A DNA stretch of 64,000 bases, from NCBI RefSeq assembly GCF_034479615.1, contig NZ_CP140255.1, positions 434,001 to 498,000 on the forward strand, written 5' to 3'. Positions 43,716 to 52,226 of this stretch are shown here, piece by piece. This DNA comes from Vreelandella neptunia. Lineage in GTDB: Bacteria > Pseudomonadota > Gammaproteobacteria > Pseudomonadales > Halomonadaceae. The position numbers were made by a program, and so were the translations under genes. How positions within the stretch are numbered: position 1 is the first letter of the stretch; each line of letters begins with the position of its first letter. The notes under the pieces are model-generated. The model was given only the letters and a program-made list of their open reading frames with translations. It had not been told where the DNA came from and did no database searches.

Positions 43716-45887
43716 ATGATACTCAAACGCAGACCAATACTGTTGGCGCTGGCTGCTATGCTGGTCGCCACGCAAGCGGCAGGTGCGGCAGATAAATATT
43801 TCAACCGCATCGCCAGCTTCGCGGTTCCCGATAATATGGCCGAGGGCGAAGATCGTACACGCGAGACCGCGCCTGAAATCATTGCTGCCTCCGGTGATGG
43901 CATGACGTTGGTGTATACCGATAGCCCGCTGGGCGTGATCGGGCGCATCGATATCAGCGACCCGGCTCATCCGCAACCGCTGGGTAATATCGTTATGGAC
44001 GGCGAGCCTACGGCCGTATCGGTGCTCGGCAATATTGCCTATGTCGGAGTGAATACATCGGCTTCCTACAGCGAACCTTCCGGTGAGTTGCGCACGGTCG
44101 ATTTAACCAGTGGCGAGATACTCTCCTCCTGCCCGCTGAACGGGCAGCCCGATAGTGTGGCTTCCGCTGTGGCACCCGATGGGCGCTTTGTCGCTGTCGC
44201 CATTGAGAACGAACGCGACGAAGAGGCCGGCGATGGACGTGTACCGCAGATGCCCGGCGGTTCCGTGGCACTGGTGAGGATCAATGCAGAAGGGCTGATT
44301 AACTGCGACAGCCTGCTCTACGCCGACGTAACCGGGCTCGCCGAGATCGCCCCCGAGGATCCCGAGCCGGAGTTTGTCGATATCAACACCCTGGGTGAGA
44401 CCGTCGTCACCGTCCAGGAGAACAACCACCTTGTGGTGCTCGACTACGCAGGAAAGGTGGTGGCGGATTTCAGTGCCGGGACTGTTGACCTGGACGGCAT
44501 TGACGCCAGCGATGACGGTGCGCTGATTTTCGACGAGCAGCAAGCCGAGCGCCTGCGTGAGCCGGACGCTTTGCAGTGGATCGACGACGACCACTTCGCT
44601 ATTGCCAACGAAGGCGATATGGATGGCGGCGCGCGCGGCTGGACAATCTTCAACAAGCGCGGCGAGGTGGTATACGAGTCAGGTACTTCATTCGAGCGCG
44701 CGGTGATTGAAGCGGGTCACTACCCCGATAAGCGTTCGGATGCCAAAGGCAGCGAGCCGGAGGGGATGGAGTTTGCGGTGTTCGAAGATACGCCCTATGT
44801 CTTCCTGCTTTCCGAGCGCGGCTCGCTCGTGGGCGTTTATGACGTTAGCAACCTGGCCGAACCGCAGCTCACCCAGCTACTGCCCTCGGGCCTGTCTCCC
44901 GAAGGCGCCGTGGCGATTCCCAGCCGTGGCCTGTTAGCCACCGCCAATGAAGGGGATCTGGGCGAAGACGGCGGCCCCCGCGCCCATGTCATGATTTATC
45001 AATATCAGGATGCGCCAGCGGTCTATCCCACCCTGACCTCGGCGGGCGCCGATGAACTGATAGGCTGGGGCGCACTTTCCGGTTTGGTCGCCGCTGACGA
45101 CGTACTTTATGCGGTCAACGACAGCTTCTACAGCGCCCAGCCGCGCATCTTTACCATCGACCCCTCAGCCTCCCCGGCGCGGATTACGGCAGCGCTGGAC
45201 GTGACCCGCAACGGTGAGCCTGCGCTAGGGCTGGATATGGAAGGCATTACCACCGATGGTGAAGGTGGCTTCTGGGTCGCTTCCGAAGGTAACGACAAAG
45301 GCCTTGCCAACACCCTTTATCATGTGGGTTCCGACGGCGAGATTATCCAAGGAATTGAACTGCCCGAGGTGCTCGCTCAACAGGCATTGAAGTGGGGATT
45401 AGAAGGCGTTACGCGGATTGATAATCAGCTCTGGCTGGCGGTGCAGCGCCCGTGGAAGGATGACCCCGAAGGCATGGTCAAGCTACTGCGTTTTGATATC
45501 GACAGTGGCGAGTGGGGCGCTGTTCATTACCCGCTGGATAACGTGGAACAGGGTTGGATTGGCCTCTCCGAAATCACCGCCCATGGCGATTGGCTGTATC
45601 TGATCGAGCGCGACAACCAAATCGGCGCCGAGGCGAAGGTCAAGCAAGTGACCCGCATTGCACTGGATGGCTTGGAACCCGCCCCGCTGGGCGGTGAGCT
45701 GCCGGTGGTTGAGAAACAGCTAGTACGCGACCTGATTCCCGACCTAGCCAGCTACAACGGCTTTGTGGTGGACAAGATTGAGGGAATGGCGATTAACGAT
45801 ACTGGCAACGCCTGGCTGGTCAGCGACAACGACGGTGTGGACGATAGCTCCGGCGAGACCTACTTCTGGACAATACCGCTAGAGTAG
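43716..45887 (+). CDS. Secreted phytase-like esterase domain protein
   Basis: 723 residues with a signal peptide (MILKRRPILLALAAMLVATQ, cut after GAA). The N-terminal 400 residues look like a beta-propeller (repeated IDISDPAHPQPLG, AVAPDGRFVAVAI, VGVYDVSNLAEPQLTQLLPS). The C-terminal part, from WGALSGLVAADDVLYAVND through GLDMEGITTDGEGGFWVASE, matches the esterase-like activity of phytase domain (PF13449). It should be periplasmic or secreted and may release phosphate from organic esters. The Pho-box-like site upstream agrees. A terminator follows. Confidence 0.83.
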   Translation: MILKRRPILLALAAMLVATQAAGAADKYFNRIASFAVPDNMAEGEDRTRETAPEIIAASGDGMTLVYTDSPLGVIGRIDISDPAHPQPLGNIVMDGEPTAVSVLGNIAYVGVNTSASYSEPSGELRTVDLTSGEILSSCPLNGQPDSVASAVAPDGRFVAVAIENERDEEAGDGRVPQMPGGSVALVRINAEGLINCDSLLYADVTGLAEIAPEDPEPEFVDINTLGETVVTVQENNHLVVLDYAGKVVADFSAGTVDLDGIDASDDGALIFDEQQAERLREPDALQWIDDDHFAIANEGDMDGGARGWTIFNKRGEVVYESGTSFERAVIEAGHYPDKRSDAKGSEPEGMEFAVFEDTPYVFLLSERGSLVGVYDVSNLAEPQLTQLLPSGLSPEGAVAIPSRGLLATANEGDLGEDGGPRAHVMIYQYQDAPAVYPTLTSAGADELIGWGALSGLVAADDVLYAVNDSFYSAQPRIFTIDPSASPARITAALDVTRNGEPALGLDMEGITTDGEGGFWVASEGNDKGLANTLYHVGSDGEIIQGIELPEVLAQQALKWGLEGVTRIDNQLWLAVQRPWKDDPEGMVKLLRFDIDSGEWGAVHYPLDNVEQGWIGLSEITAHGDWLYLIERDNQIGAEAKVKQVTRIALDGLEPAPLGGELPVVEKQLVRDLIPDLASYNGFVVDKIEGMAINDTGNAWLVSDNDGVDDSSGETYFWTIPLE

Positions 45888-45946
45888 TTCCTGCCAGTAT
45901 TCGTCTATACCGCAGTAGTATGGAAGCGATAAACATAAGGAGTAGG

Positions 45947-45974
45947 GGAGAAGAGATAGGATAAAAGAGATAGG
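45947..45974. repeat. Two-copy 14-base tandem repeat
   Basis: GGAGAAGAGATAGG then ATAAAAGAGATAGG; the shared core is AAGAGATAGG. Just upstream of the terminator of the phytase-like gene. Confidence 0.55.
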
Positions 45975-45985
45975 AGAAAAAGCGA

Positions 45986-46032
45986 GGGCACGCATCAAAC
46001 AAGGTTATGTGGATGATGTGTGCCCTTTTTTT
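45986..46032 (+). terminator. Intrinsic terminator of the phytase-like gene
   Basis: GGGCACGCATCA pairs with TGATGTGTGCCC (one G-T pair) and is followed by seven T. The loop is 16 bases. Lies about 100 bases after the stop codon. Confidence 0.85.
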
Positions 46033-46044
46033 GTGGCGTGGCTC

Positions 46045-46091
46045 TTGTGTGGAGAGTGCCTTGTGAAGAGCGTTCTGTGAAAAGAGTGTGG
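46045..46091. repeat. Degenerate three-copy 15-16 base repeat
   Basis: Units TTGTGTGGAGAGTGCC, TTGTGAAGAGCGTTC and TGTGAAAAGAGTGTGG lie between the terminator and the cstA stop. The common theme is TGTG-N-AGAG. Its complement recalls the GCTATTCCACAAA units after gloA. Confidence 0.45.
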
Positions 46092-46115
46092 CGGTAACGT
46101 TCTGGAGCCGCCTAA

Positions 46116-47582
46116 CTATTTAGCTGAAATCGCCTCACCGTTATCCACAGACTGGCTCAGTACCGGCTCATCAACGGCAAAAGTTGCCCGGCTTAGGCGA
46201 CGGACACGCTTCATAAACAGCGCAATGCAAAGAAGCGTACCTAGTGCGGCCACCACATAGCTTAGCTGCAGCGGTAGACCAAAACCGATCGGCGCGTAGG
46301 CTAAGTAGGTAAACGTGGCCATGGTCATAAAGGTGGCGGGGATCGAGGTAATCCAGTGAGGCTTACGTGACAGCACCAGGTACATGGTGCCTACCCACAG
46401 GGCGATCACAGCGGTGGTTTGGTTGGCCCAGGAGAAGTAGCGCCACAGCAGTGTGAAGTCCATGTGCGTTAACGCGTAAGACACCACAAATAGCGGTAGA
46501 GCGACCATGACGCGCTTCATAATCGGTTTTTGATCGATCTTGATGTAGTCGGCGATGATCATCCGCGCGCTGCGGAAAGCGGTATCGCCCGAGGTGATCG
46601 GCAGCACAATAACGCCGAGTACCGCCAGGGTGCCGCCTATAGCGCCGAGCATGGTGGTAGAAACTTCGCTTACCACCGCGGCAGGGCCACCGGCCGCCAG
46701 CACATCGGAAAGCGACTGGTCGCCATAAAACAGGCTCATGGCAGCGGCTGCCCAGATCATCGCGATAATGCCTTCGGTGATCATCATGCCGTAGAAGATT
46801 TTGCGACCATTGGTTTCGTTTTGGGTGGTGCGCGAAATAATCGGCGTTTGGGTAGCATGAAAACCGGAAAGCGCGCCGCAGGAGATGGTTAAAAACAGCA
46901 GCGGGAAAATCGGTGCGGCGTCAGGGTGCATGTTCTGGAACGAAAGCTCGGGAATCGGAGCGCCAGTAACGATTAAGCCGATACCGATACCCGCTGCGCT
47001 GAACAGTAGCAGGGCACCAAAGTAAGGGTAGATGCGACCGATGACTTTATCGATCGGCAGCAGGGTGGCAATCAAATAATAAATAAAGATAGCGACGATG
47101 ATCAGCGTTAACGACAGCGAGGTCATATTGGCCAGCAGCGCCGCGGGCGAGGTGACGAATACCGTACCGACTAAAAGCAGTAGCAGAATCGCGAAGCCAT
47201 TGACCACATGCTTCATCGCTTTACCCAGGAACTTGCCGGCCAGTTGCGGCAAGTGAGCGCCGTGGTTACGGATCGAGATCATGCCGGTCAGGTAATCGTG
47301 AACAGCACCGGCAAAGATACAGCCAATTACAATCCACACAAATGCCACCGGTCCATACAGCGCGCCGAGAATCGGGCCAAAAATAGGGCCGACACCGGCA
47401 ATGTTTAATAACTGAATAAGCGAATTGCGCGTAGTGTTCATCGGCACATAGTCGATGTTGTCGCGCATGCTGAAAGCAGGCGTCTGACGCTTGCGGTCAG
47501 TGACAAACACACGCTCAACGAATTTCCCATAGGTAAAGTAGCCCGCTATCAGCAGCAGGATCGATACGATAAAGGTGATCAT
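46116..47582 (-). CDS. cstA: Carbon starvation protein CstA family, short form
   Basis: 488 residues and highly hydrophobic, about twelve or more membrane segments. Typical CstA motifs are seen: FGPILGALYGPVAFVWIVIG, GAVHDYLTGMISIRNHGAHL and CGALSGFHATQTPIISR. E. coli CstA and BtsT are about 700 residues and import peptides or pyruvate; this shorter class is common in halophiles and vibrios. Substrate is therefore only suggested. It is transcribed towards the phytase-like gene. Confidence 0.87.
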   Translation of the reverse strand: MITFIVSILLLIAGYFTYGKFVERVFVTDRKRQTPAFSMRDNIDYVPMNTTRNSLIQLLNIAGVGPIFGPILGALYGPVAFVWIVIGCIFAGAVHDYLTGMISIRNHGAHLPQLAGKFLGKAMKHVVNGFAILLLLLVGTVFVTSPAALLANMTSLSLTLIIVAIFIYYLIATLLPIDKVIGRIYPYFGALLLFSAAGIGIGLIVTGAPIPELSFQNMHPDAAPIFPLLFLTISCGALSGFHATQTPIISRTTQNETNGRKIFYGMMITEGIIAMIWAAAAMSLFYGDQSLSDVLAAGGPAAVVSEVSTTMLGAIGGTLAVLGVIVLPITSGDTAFRSARMIIADYIKIDQKPIMKRVMVALPLFVVSYALTHMDFTLLWRYFSWANQTTAVIALWVGTMYLVLSRKPHWITSIPATFMTMATFTYLAYAPIGFGLPLQLSYVVAALGTLLCIALFMKRVRRLSRATFAVDEPVLSQSVDNGEAISAK

Positions 47583-47714
47583 CTAAGGTACCTAGAGCAG
47601 TGAGGGGGGATGGGCGAGCATGCTGGAGAGCATACAAGCAGGCACTTCTTTAGCAGGGCTGAATGTACAGATAACCACTATAAAATCACAGTTAGACTTT
47701 AGTGGGCCGTAAGC

Positions 47715-47749
47715 AAAAAAAAATGGACAGCCGCGTGGCTGCCCATTTT
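47715..47749 (-). terminator. Intrinsic terminator of sodC
   Basis: On the minus strand AAAATGG, one mismatch, CAGCC pairs across a 4-base loop (47720-47749) and is followed by a run of T (47715-47723). Lies 25 bases after the sodC stop. Confidence 0.88.
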
Positions 47750-47773
47750 GACGATTAACAACAACGGTAAAGC

Positions 47774-48319
47774 TTAAGACTCAACGACGCCGCAGGCCAT
47801 CCGGGTGCCGCCGCCGCCCAAGTGGGGTTCATCTTTGTAGGTGTCGCCACCTTCATGAATCATGATACTGCGACCCGGCATATCTTCCATGCTTAGGCGA
47901 GGGGCTAGAACTGGCAGGTTAGCTTCGCCCTCTTCATTAACGGTTAGCACCGGCAGGTCGCCTAAATGACCTTCTCCATAGGGGCCTTGGTGCGTGCCGG
48001 TTTCTTCGGGGTCATAGTGACCACCTGCGGACAGTGCAGCGGTCATTTCGCCTTCATCATTCTCGGCAGGGTCACAGCTGGCGTTCTGGTGGACGTGAAA
48101 ACCGTAAACACCGGGCTCAAGATCTGTTAGCGAGGGTGTCAACAGTAAGCCGTGATCCGTATGCTCAAGGGATACGGTACCGATTGACTCTTCATTACCC
48201 TCGGTGCTGACTTTATGCATCTCGACATCAAGCGTTTCATTGGCTTGTGCCGCTGAGGTAACGAGCAGCAGCGAGGCAGCCATAGCGGTAAGTGAATAGC
48301 GGGCAGTTGTATAACGCAT
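47774..48319 (-). CDS. sodC: Periplasmic Cu-Zn superoxide dismutase
   Basis: Converts superoxide to hydrogen peroxide and oxygen in the periplasm. 181 residues with a signal peptide ending AAQA. Copper ligands His75, His77, bridging His101 and His155; zinc ligands His110, His118 or so, and Asp121; disulfide Cys82-Cys176. The motifs are GFHVHQNASC, GGHYDPEETGTHQGPYGEGH and GGGTRMACGV. AAGGAGAG lies before the ATG. It is followed by its own terminator, so probably monocistronic. Confidence 0.96.
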   Translation of the reverse strand: MRYTTARYSLTAMAASLLLVTSAAQANETLDVEMHKVSTEGNEESIGTVSLEHTDHGLLLTPSLTDLEPGVYGFHVHQNASCDPAENDEGEMTAALSAGGHYDPEETGTHQGPYGEGHLGDLPVLTVNEEGEANLPVLAPRLSMEDMPGRSIMIHEGGDTYKDEPHLGGGGTRMACGVVES

Positions 48320-48436
48320 ATTGATCTCTCCTTCCTAATCCATGGAAACGCGTATGTAGCGTTGCTTATTTAAGGTAGCTGTCGAGCTGCTACTTTGCCA
48401 CCCAGCTAGTGATAGGCAGCCGCGATGTAGTGTCAA

Positions 48437-48492
48437 AGCATCCTTTTAAATTCAATCTTTTAAACCCAGTCTTTTAAGCCCAGTCTTTTAAA
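48437..48492. repeat. Four-copy 14-base tandem repeat upstream of sodC
   Basis: Units AGCATCCTTTTAAA, TTCAATCTTTTAAA, CCCAGTCTTTTAAG and CCCAGTCTTTTAAA, exactly 14 bases each. The gap 48320-48599 contains no gene; this repeat lies about 120-170 bases upstream of sodC and could overlap its promoter. Confidence 0.85.
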
Positions 48493-48599
48493 CTTAGTAA
48501 AGTAGCAGTGAGCGCTTGAGTGCGAGGTAGTTTTGGGCAGCTGCCGATCACACACCTTTGCCATAACGTTGAGGGAGCCATGATCCGCGCATGCACGCG

Positions 48600-50123
48600 T
48601 CATTTGGCCCACTCCATCTGATCAATGCGGTAGCTGCGCTCTAGCGGATCCATGCTAAAGCCCACCACTTCATTGCTGACGACGGCGGTCTGCGGGTACC
48701 ACGCCACCGGGATAAGTGGCATTTCTTGATGTAAACGCTCGGCTATCAGTGAAGCCAAATTGTTGAGTTCCTGCTCATCAGTAGATTGACGCAATGTATC
48801 TAGCCATTCGGCAACCTCGTCATCACGCCAATTCATGGTGCCCCAGGCCCCGCCCATCTCCTCGGGCTTACCACCAATATCATCGAGAAGAGAGACAAGG
48901 GGGTTGGGCACCAAGCCGTAATTACGCCCAATTAACCCCACCTCTAAACTGCCATCATGGTGGCCTGAAGGGATCGCGCTGGCATTGCTTACGACAACTT
49001 CAAGATCAACCCCCAGCCTTTGCCACTGGCGCTGAAGGGCGGTCGCCACCAGCGGCAGCTCGGGCCGATCAGCTAAGGTGCGCAGGGTCAGTTTAAACGG
49101 CTGACCGTCGCGCGTAAGAAAGCCATCCTCTCCTATCTGCCAACCTAGTTCGAGCAGTAGCGCTCGCGCCTTTTCAATATTCTGGGCACTGGAAGGGGCA
49201 ACGCCTATATGCCAGATACCCAGGCTCTCAGGGAATAGTTCTGCCGCCGCTGCCTCTGGCATACGCAGCAATTCGCTGGCAATGTCTGCCCGGTCAATAG
49301 CCAAGCTAAGAGCTTGGCGGGCGCGTTTATCCTCAAGAAACGGGTGGCCAGCATTGAGTTTGAGCAAAATGGTGCGCGGCAGCGGCTCACTGAGTATGGA
49401 AAGGTTGGCGTTGCGGCTTAGGCGTGCCTGGCTGGCGAGGTCAAGAGTGAAAACGATATCCGCATCGCCGCTTTCCGCCATTAGGGCTCGAGTTTCACCG
49501 CGGCTCACCGCTAAATAGCTAGCCGCTTTAATGGAGGGGGCGTCACCCCAATAATCGTCGAAGCGAGTCACGGTCATAAACTGGGGCAGACTAATTTCGT
49601 CAACCTGATAGGGCCCGCTGCCGATCACCTGGGTAACGTCTCCATTCTTGGCAAATGATGCCTCGGCAAGAATCAGCGTTGAAGAGTGTGCCAGCAGTGC
49701 TGGAAGGGGAGCAAAAGCGCTCTCCAACTCAATCACGACACTATTTCCATCGGCTTCCAGGTGGGTGATGGGGGCTGTATTCAGCATGCCGGGTTTGGCC
49801 ATGGAAGCCTCTAAACTGTTGATGACCGCCTCCACAGTGACCTCTGTGCCGTTATGAAAGAGGGTGTTCTCGCGGAGGGTAAAACGCCAGTTAAGACCAT
49901 CAGCAGAAACCTCCCAACTGATCGCCAGCCCCGGCGCCAATTGCCCCTGGTTGTCGGTGTCCACGAGCGTTTCGGCTACCCGCATGCGGCTGAACACATA
50001 CCCAGATACTGCCGGATCCATCTTTTCGATGCCCCAGGGAGCCACAATATCCAGGCTGCGTTCCGATGCCCAGGTATTCAAAGACGTTAGGATGGCGAGA
50101 CACGCAGCATAAAAGCGTTTCAT
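48600..50123 (-). CDS. ABC transporter substrate-binding protein, NikA/DppA family
   Basis: 507 residues from MKRFYAACLAILTSLNTWAS, with a cleavable signal peptide ending WAS. It has the family-5 solute-binding pattern: PGLAISWEVSADGLNWRFTL, ENTLFHNGTEV, SLAIDRADIASELL and the C-terminal IPVAWYPQTAV. NikA-like proteins bind nickel or metallophore complexes and others bind peptides. No permease or ATPase gene is adjacent, so it is an orphan. An in-frame ATG 105 bases upstream was rejected because the signal peptide begins here. It is divergent from truC. Confidence 0.85.
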   Translation of the reverse strand: MKRFYAACLAILTSLNTWASERSLDIVAPWGIEKMDPAVSGYVFSRMRVAETLVDTDNQGQLAPGLAISWEVSADGLNWRFTLRENTLFHNGTEVTVEAVINSLEASMAKPGMLNTAPITHLEADGNSVVIELESAFAPLPALLAHSSTLILAEASFAKNGDVTQVIGSGPYQVDEISLPQFMTVTRFDDYWGDAPSIKAASYLAVSRGETRALMAESGDADIVFTLDLASQARLSRNANLSILSEPLPRTILLKLNAGHPFLEDKRARQALSLAIDRADIASELLRMPEAAAAELFPESLGIWHIGVAPSSAQNIEKARALLLELGWQIGEDGFLTRDGQPFKLTLRTLADRPELPLVATALQRQWQRLGVDLEVVVSNASAIPSGHHDGSLEVGLIGRNYGLVPNPLVSLLDDIGGKPEEMGGAWGTMNWRDDEVAEWLDTLRQSTDEQELNNLASLIAERLHQEMPLIPVAWYPQTAVVSNEVVGFSMDPLERSYRIDQMEWAK

Positions 50124-50326
50124 CAGAGACTCCTTATTAACTATTGACGTTATCTCATCACATCTCGTTGGTTGATGAGAAACATTACCGTATAAGGCGG
50201 ATGACATCGCACTGCTTAGCCGCGACAATGGCGCCTTGTTGCCATTCGTTGTTAAAGCAGTCGTTAAAAACAGCTTTTAAGACAGATTGTAAGATAGCTC
50301 TAGTCACTGTGTTATCGGGGAGTCAT

Positions 50327-51100
50327 ATGACGCCACTCAACATCCTCTATCAGGATGAGTATCTCGTTGCGGTGCATAAGCCGTCAGGGCTTCTGGTGCA
50401 TCGCTCGGCGTTGGCGCGTGGTGAAACCGAATTTCTGCTTCAGCGCTTACGCGACCAGCTTGGCAAACGGGTATACCCAGTTCATCGGCTGGATCGACCT
50501 ACTTCTGGAGTGATCGTTTTTGCGCTCTCTTCAACGGTTGCCGGATTGCTCAGCGAAGCGTTTAGCGAGCGTCAGGTAGAGAAGCGCTACCTGGCGGTGG
50601 TGCGCGGTAAAGCGCCGGAGAGTGAACGCTTGGATTACCCGCTACGGGAAGAGGACGGTACGCGACCCAAGGCCGAAATGCCCGCCATGCCTGCAATGAC
50701 CGATATTCGCCGCCTGGATAGCGTTGAGCTGCCGGTTCAAGTTGATCGCTACCAAGTCGCTCGCTACTCACTGGTGGAGGCACGGCCGCTGACCGGGCGC
50801 CGCCATCAGATTCGTCGCCACCTTTCCCGGCGTGGTTATCCAATTATTGGCGATGCCAAGCATGGTAAAAGTGTCCACAACCGCTTTTTTGCCGAGCAGC
50901 TGGGCGCACCACGCTTACTGCTCGCGGCGACCTACTTGGCCTTTGATCATCCGTTGTTAGACAAGCGTGTACAATTGAGCTGCGCTCTGGATGACACCAT
51001 GATAGCGCTCTTTAATCATTTTGGCTGGGCAGGGCACTTGCCGCTGGATAGCTTACGCACGCCGCCACATGCCACACCTTCCGCCCTTCAAGCGCTATGA
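50327..51100 (+). CDS. truC: tRNA pseudouridine(65) synthase
   Basis: Isomerises U65 in certain tRNAs. 257 residues from MTPLNILYQDEYLVAVHKPS, with GGGGAG 4-5 bases before the ATG; a longer frame upstream is unlikely. RluA-family catalytic motif HRLDRPTSGV with the active Asp, and RPLTGRRHQIRRHL. Length and sequence fit TruC (260 in E. coli) better than RluC or RluD. It overlaps tcdA by 4 bases (ATGA). Confidence 0.9.
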   Translation: MTPLNILYQDEYLVAVHKPSGLLVHRSALARGETEFLLQRLRDQLGKRVYPVHRLDRPTSGVIVFALSSTVAGLLSEAFSERQVEKRYLAVVRGKAPESERLDYPLREEDGTRPKAEMPAMPAMTDIRRLDSVELPVQVDRYQVARYSLVEARPLTGRRHQIRRHLSRRGYPIIGDAKHGKSVHNRFFAEQLGAPRLLLAATYLAFDHPLLDKRVQLSCALDDTMIALFNHFGWAGHLPLDSLRTPPHATPSALQAL

Positions 51101-51984
51101 GTGAGTCTGCGATGTCCTCAGCTATCCCAACAGCCAGCCCAGCCGCCTCTGCTGATTCAGCCTCGGGGGATTATGATTTTCGCTTTGGTGGGATTCGTCG
51201 CCTCTACGGTCAGCGTGCTGCGAAGGCGTTTCGTCATGCCCACGTGGTGGTGGTCGGTGTCGGAGGGGTGGGAAGCTGGACAGTAGAAGCACTAGCACGC
51301 TCGGGCATTGGCAAACTGACGTTGATCGATCTGGACGACGTCTGTGTGTCTAACGTCAATCGCCAGCTCCACGCGCTGGATGGCACCATTGGTCAGCCTA
51401 AGGTTAATGTGCTGGCCGACCGCTGCCGTTTGATTGCCCCGGAAATCGAGATTATGGCGGACACTGCCTTCGTGACACCCACCAACCTGGCTGAGCGGAT
51501 TCCCGATGACGCCGATCACGTGGTGGATGCCATCGACAGCGTGATTGCTAAGGCCGCGCTGATCGCCTGGTGCAAGCGACGCAAAATTCCCATCACGGTG
51601 ACCGGTGCGGCCGGTGGGCAAACCGATCCCACGCGTATTCAAGTCGCGGATCTCACCCGTACCGAGCACGACCCGCTGCTCTCCAAAGTGCGCTCGCGGC
51701 TGCGTCGGGATTACGGCTTCTCCCGCAATCCCAAACGGCGCTTCTCAGTGGAGTGCGTCTACTCCGACGAGCAGTTGATCTATCCCGGCGCCGACGGTGA
51801 AGTCTGCCTGCAAAAGCCCGGCAGCGGTGACGCCACGCGCTTGGATTGCGCTTCAGGCTTCGGGGCTGCCACTTTCCTGACTGGCACCTTTGGCTTTGTC
51901 GCCGCTTCAAAGGTGCTCGAGCGACTCGCCAAAAAAGCCAACCAGCCAGCCGCCACAAACGCACCTCAAGAGGAGAGCCAATGA
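51097..51984 (+). CDS. tcdA: tRNA threonylcarbamoyladenosine dehydratase
   Basis: E1-like ATP-dependent enzyme (also CsdL) that cyclises t6A37 in tRNA. 295 residues: a low-complexity N-terminus (about 24 residues), then DFRFGGIRRLYGQRAAKAF, ATP motif GVGGVGSWTVEALARSGI, DLDDVCVSNVNRQ and VDAIDSVIAKAALIAWCKRR. In enterics it works with CsdE/CsdA, not seen here. Overlaps truC by ATGA and the next gene by ATGA, so a tightly coupled operon of tRNA-modification genes. Confidence 0.93.
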   Translation: MSESAMSSAIPTASPAASADSASGDYDFRFGGIRRLYGQRAAKAFRHAHVVVVGVGGVGSWTVEALARSGIGKLTLIDLDDVCVSNVNRQLHALDGTIGQPKVNVLADRCRLIAPEIEIMADTAFVTPTNLAERIPDDADHVVDAIDSVIAKAALIAWCKRRKIPITVTGAAGGQTDPTRIQVADLTRTEHDPLLSKVRSRLRRDYGFSRNPKRRFSVECVYSDEQLIYPGADGEVCLQKPGSGDATRLDCASGFGAATFLTGTFGFVAASKVLERLAKKANQPAATNAPQEESQ

Positions 51985-52199
51985 CCGCCCCCGTTCCCGG
52001 TATTTACCGCCACTACAAAGGCAGCCTCTACGAGGTGCTTGGCACCGCCCAACACAGCGAAAGTGAAGAGCTGCTGGTGGTTTATCGCGCTCTCTACGGT
52101 GAGTACGGCCTCTGGGTGCGCCCGCTCGACATGTTCGTTGAGACGGTCACTAAAGAGGGGCTCACTCAGCCGCGCTTTGCGTTGGAGAAGGCATTTTAA
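51981..52199 (+). CDS. DUF1653 domain protein
   Basis: 72 residues, MTAPVPGIYRHYKGSLYEVL, the entire length being one DUF1653 domain (YxHYKGxxYEVLG, LVVYRALYGEYGLWVRPLDM, F). Function is unknown; the proteins are small and soluble. It starts inside the tcdA stop (ATGA), with GAGGAG upstream, and precedes the RecQ gene by 27 bases. Confidence 0.88.
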   Translation: MTAPVPGIYRHYKGSLYEVLGTAQHSESEELLVVYRALYGEYGLWVRPLDMFVETVTKEGLTQPRFALEKAF

Positions 52200-52226
52200 A
52201 CTGAGTTTCGTTAACACGGAGAGCCT

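Noticed and set aside
46116..47582. Truncated CstA pseudogene
   Set aside because: It is about 200 residues shorter than E. coli CstA, but start, end and membrane segments are intact and a short family class exists.
48437..48492. CRISPR-like array
   Set aside because: Units are 14 bases with no spacers and there are no cas genes; the same holds for the other short repeats.
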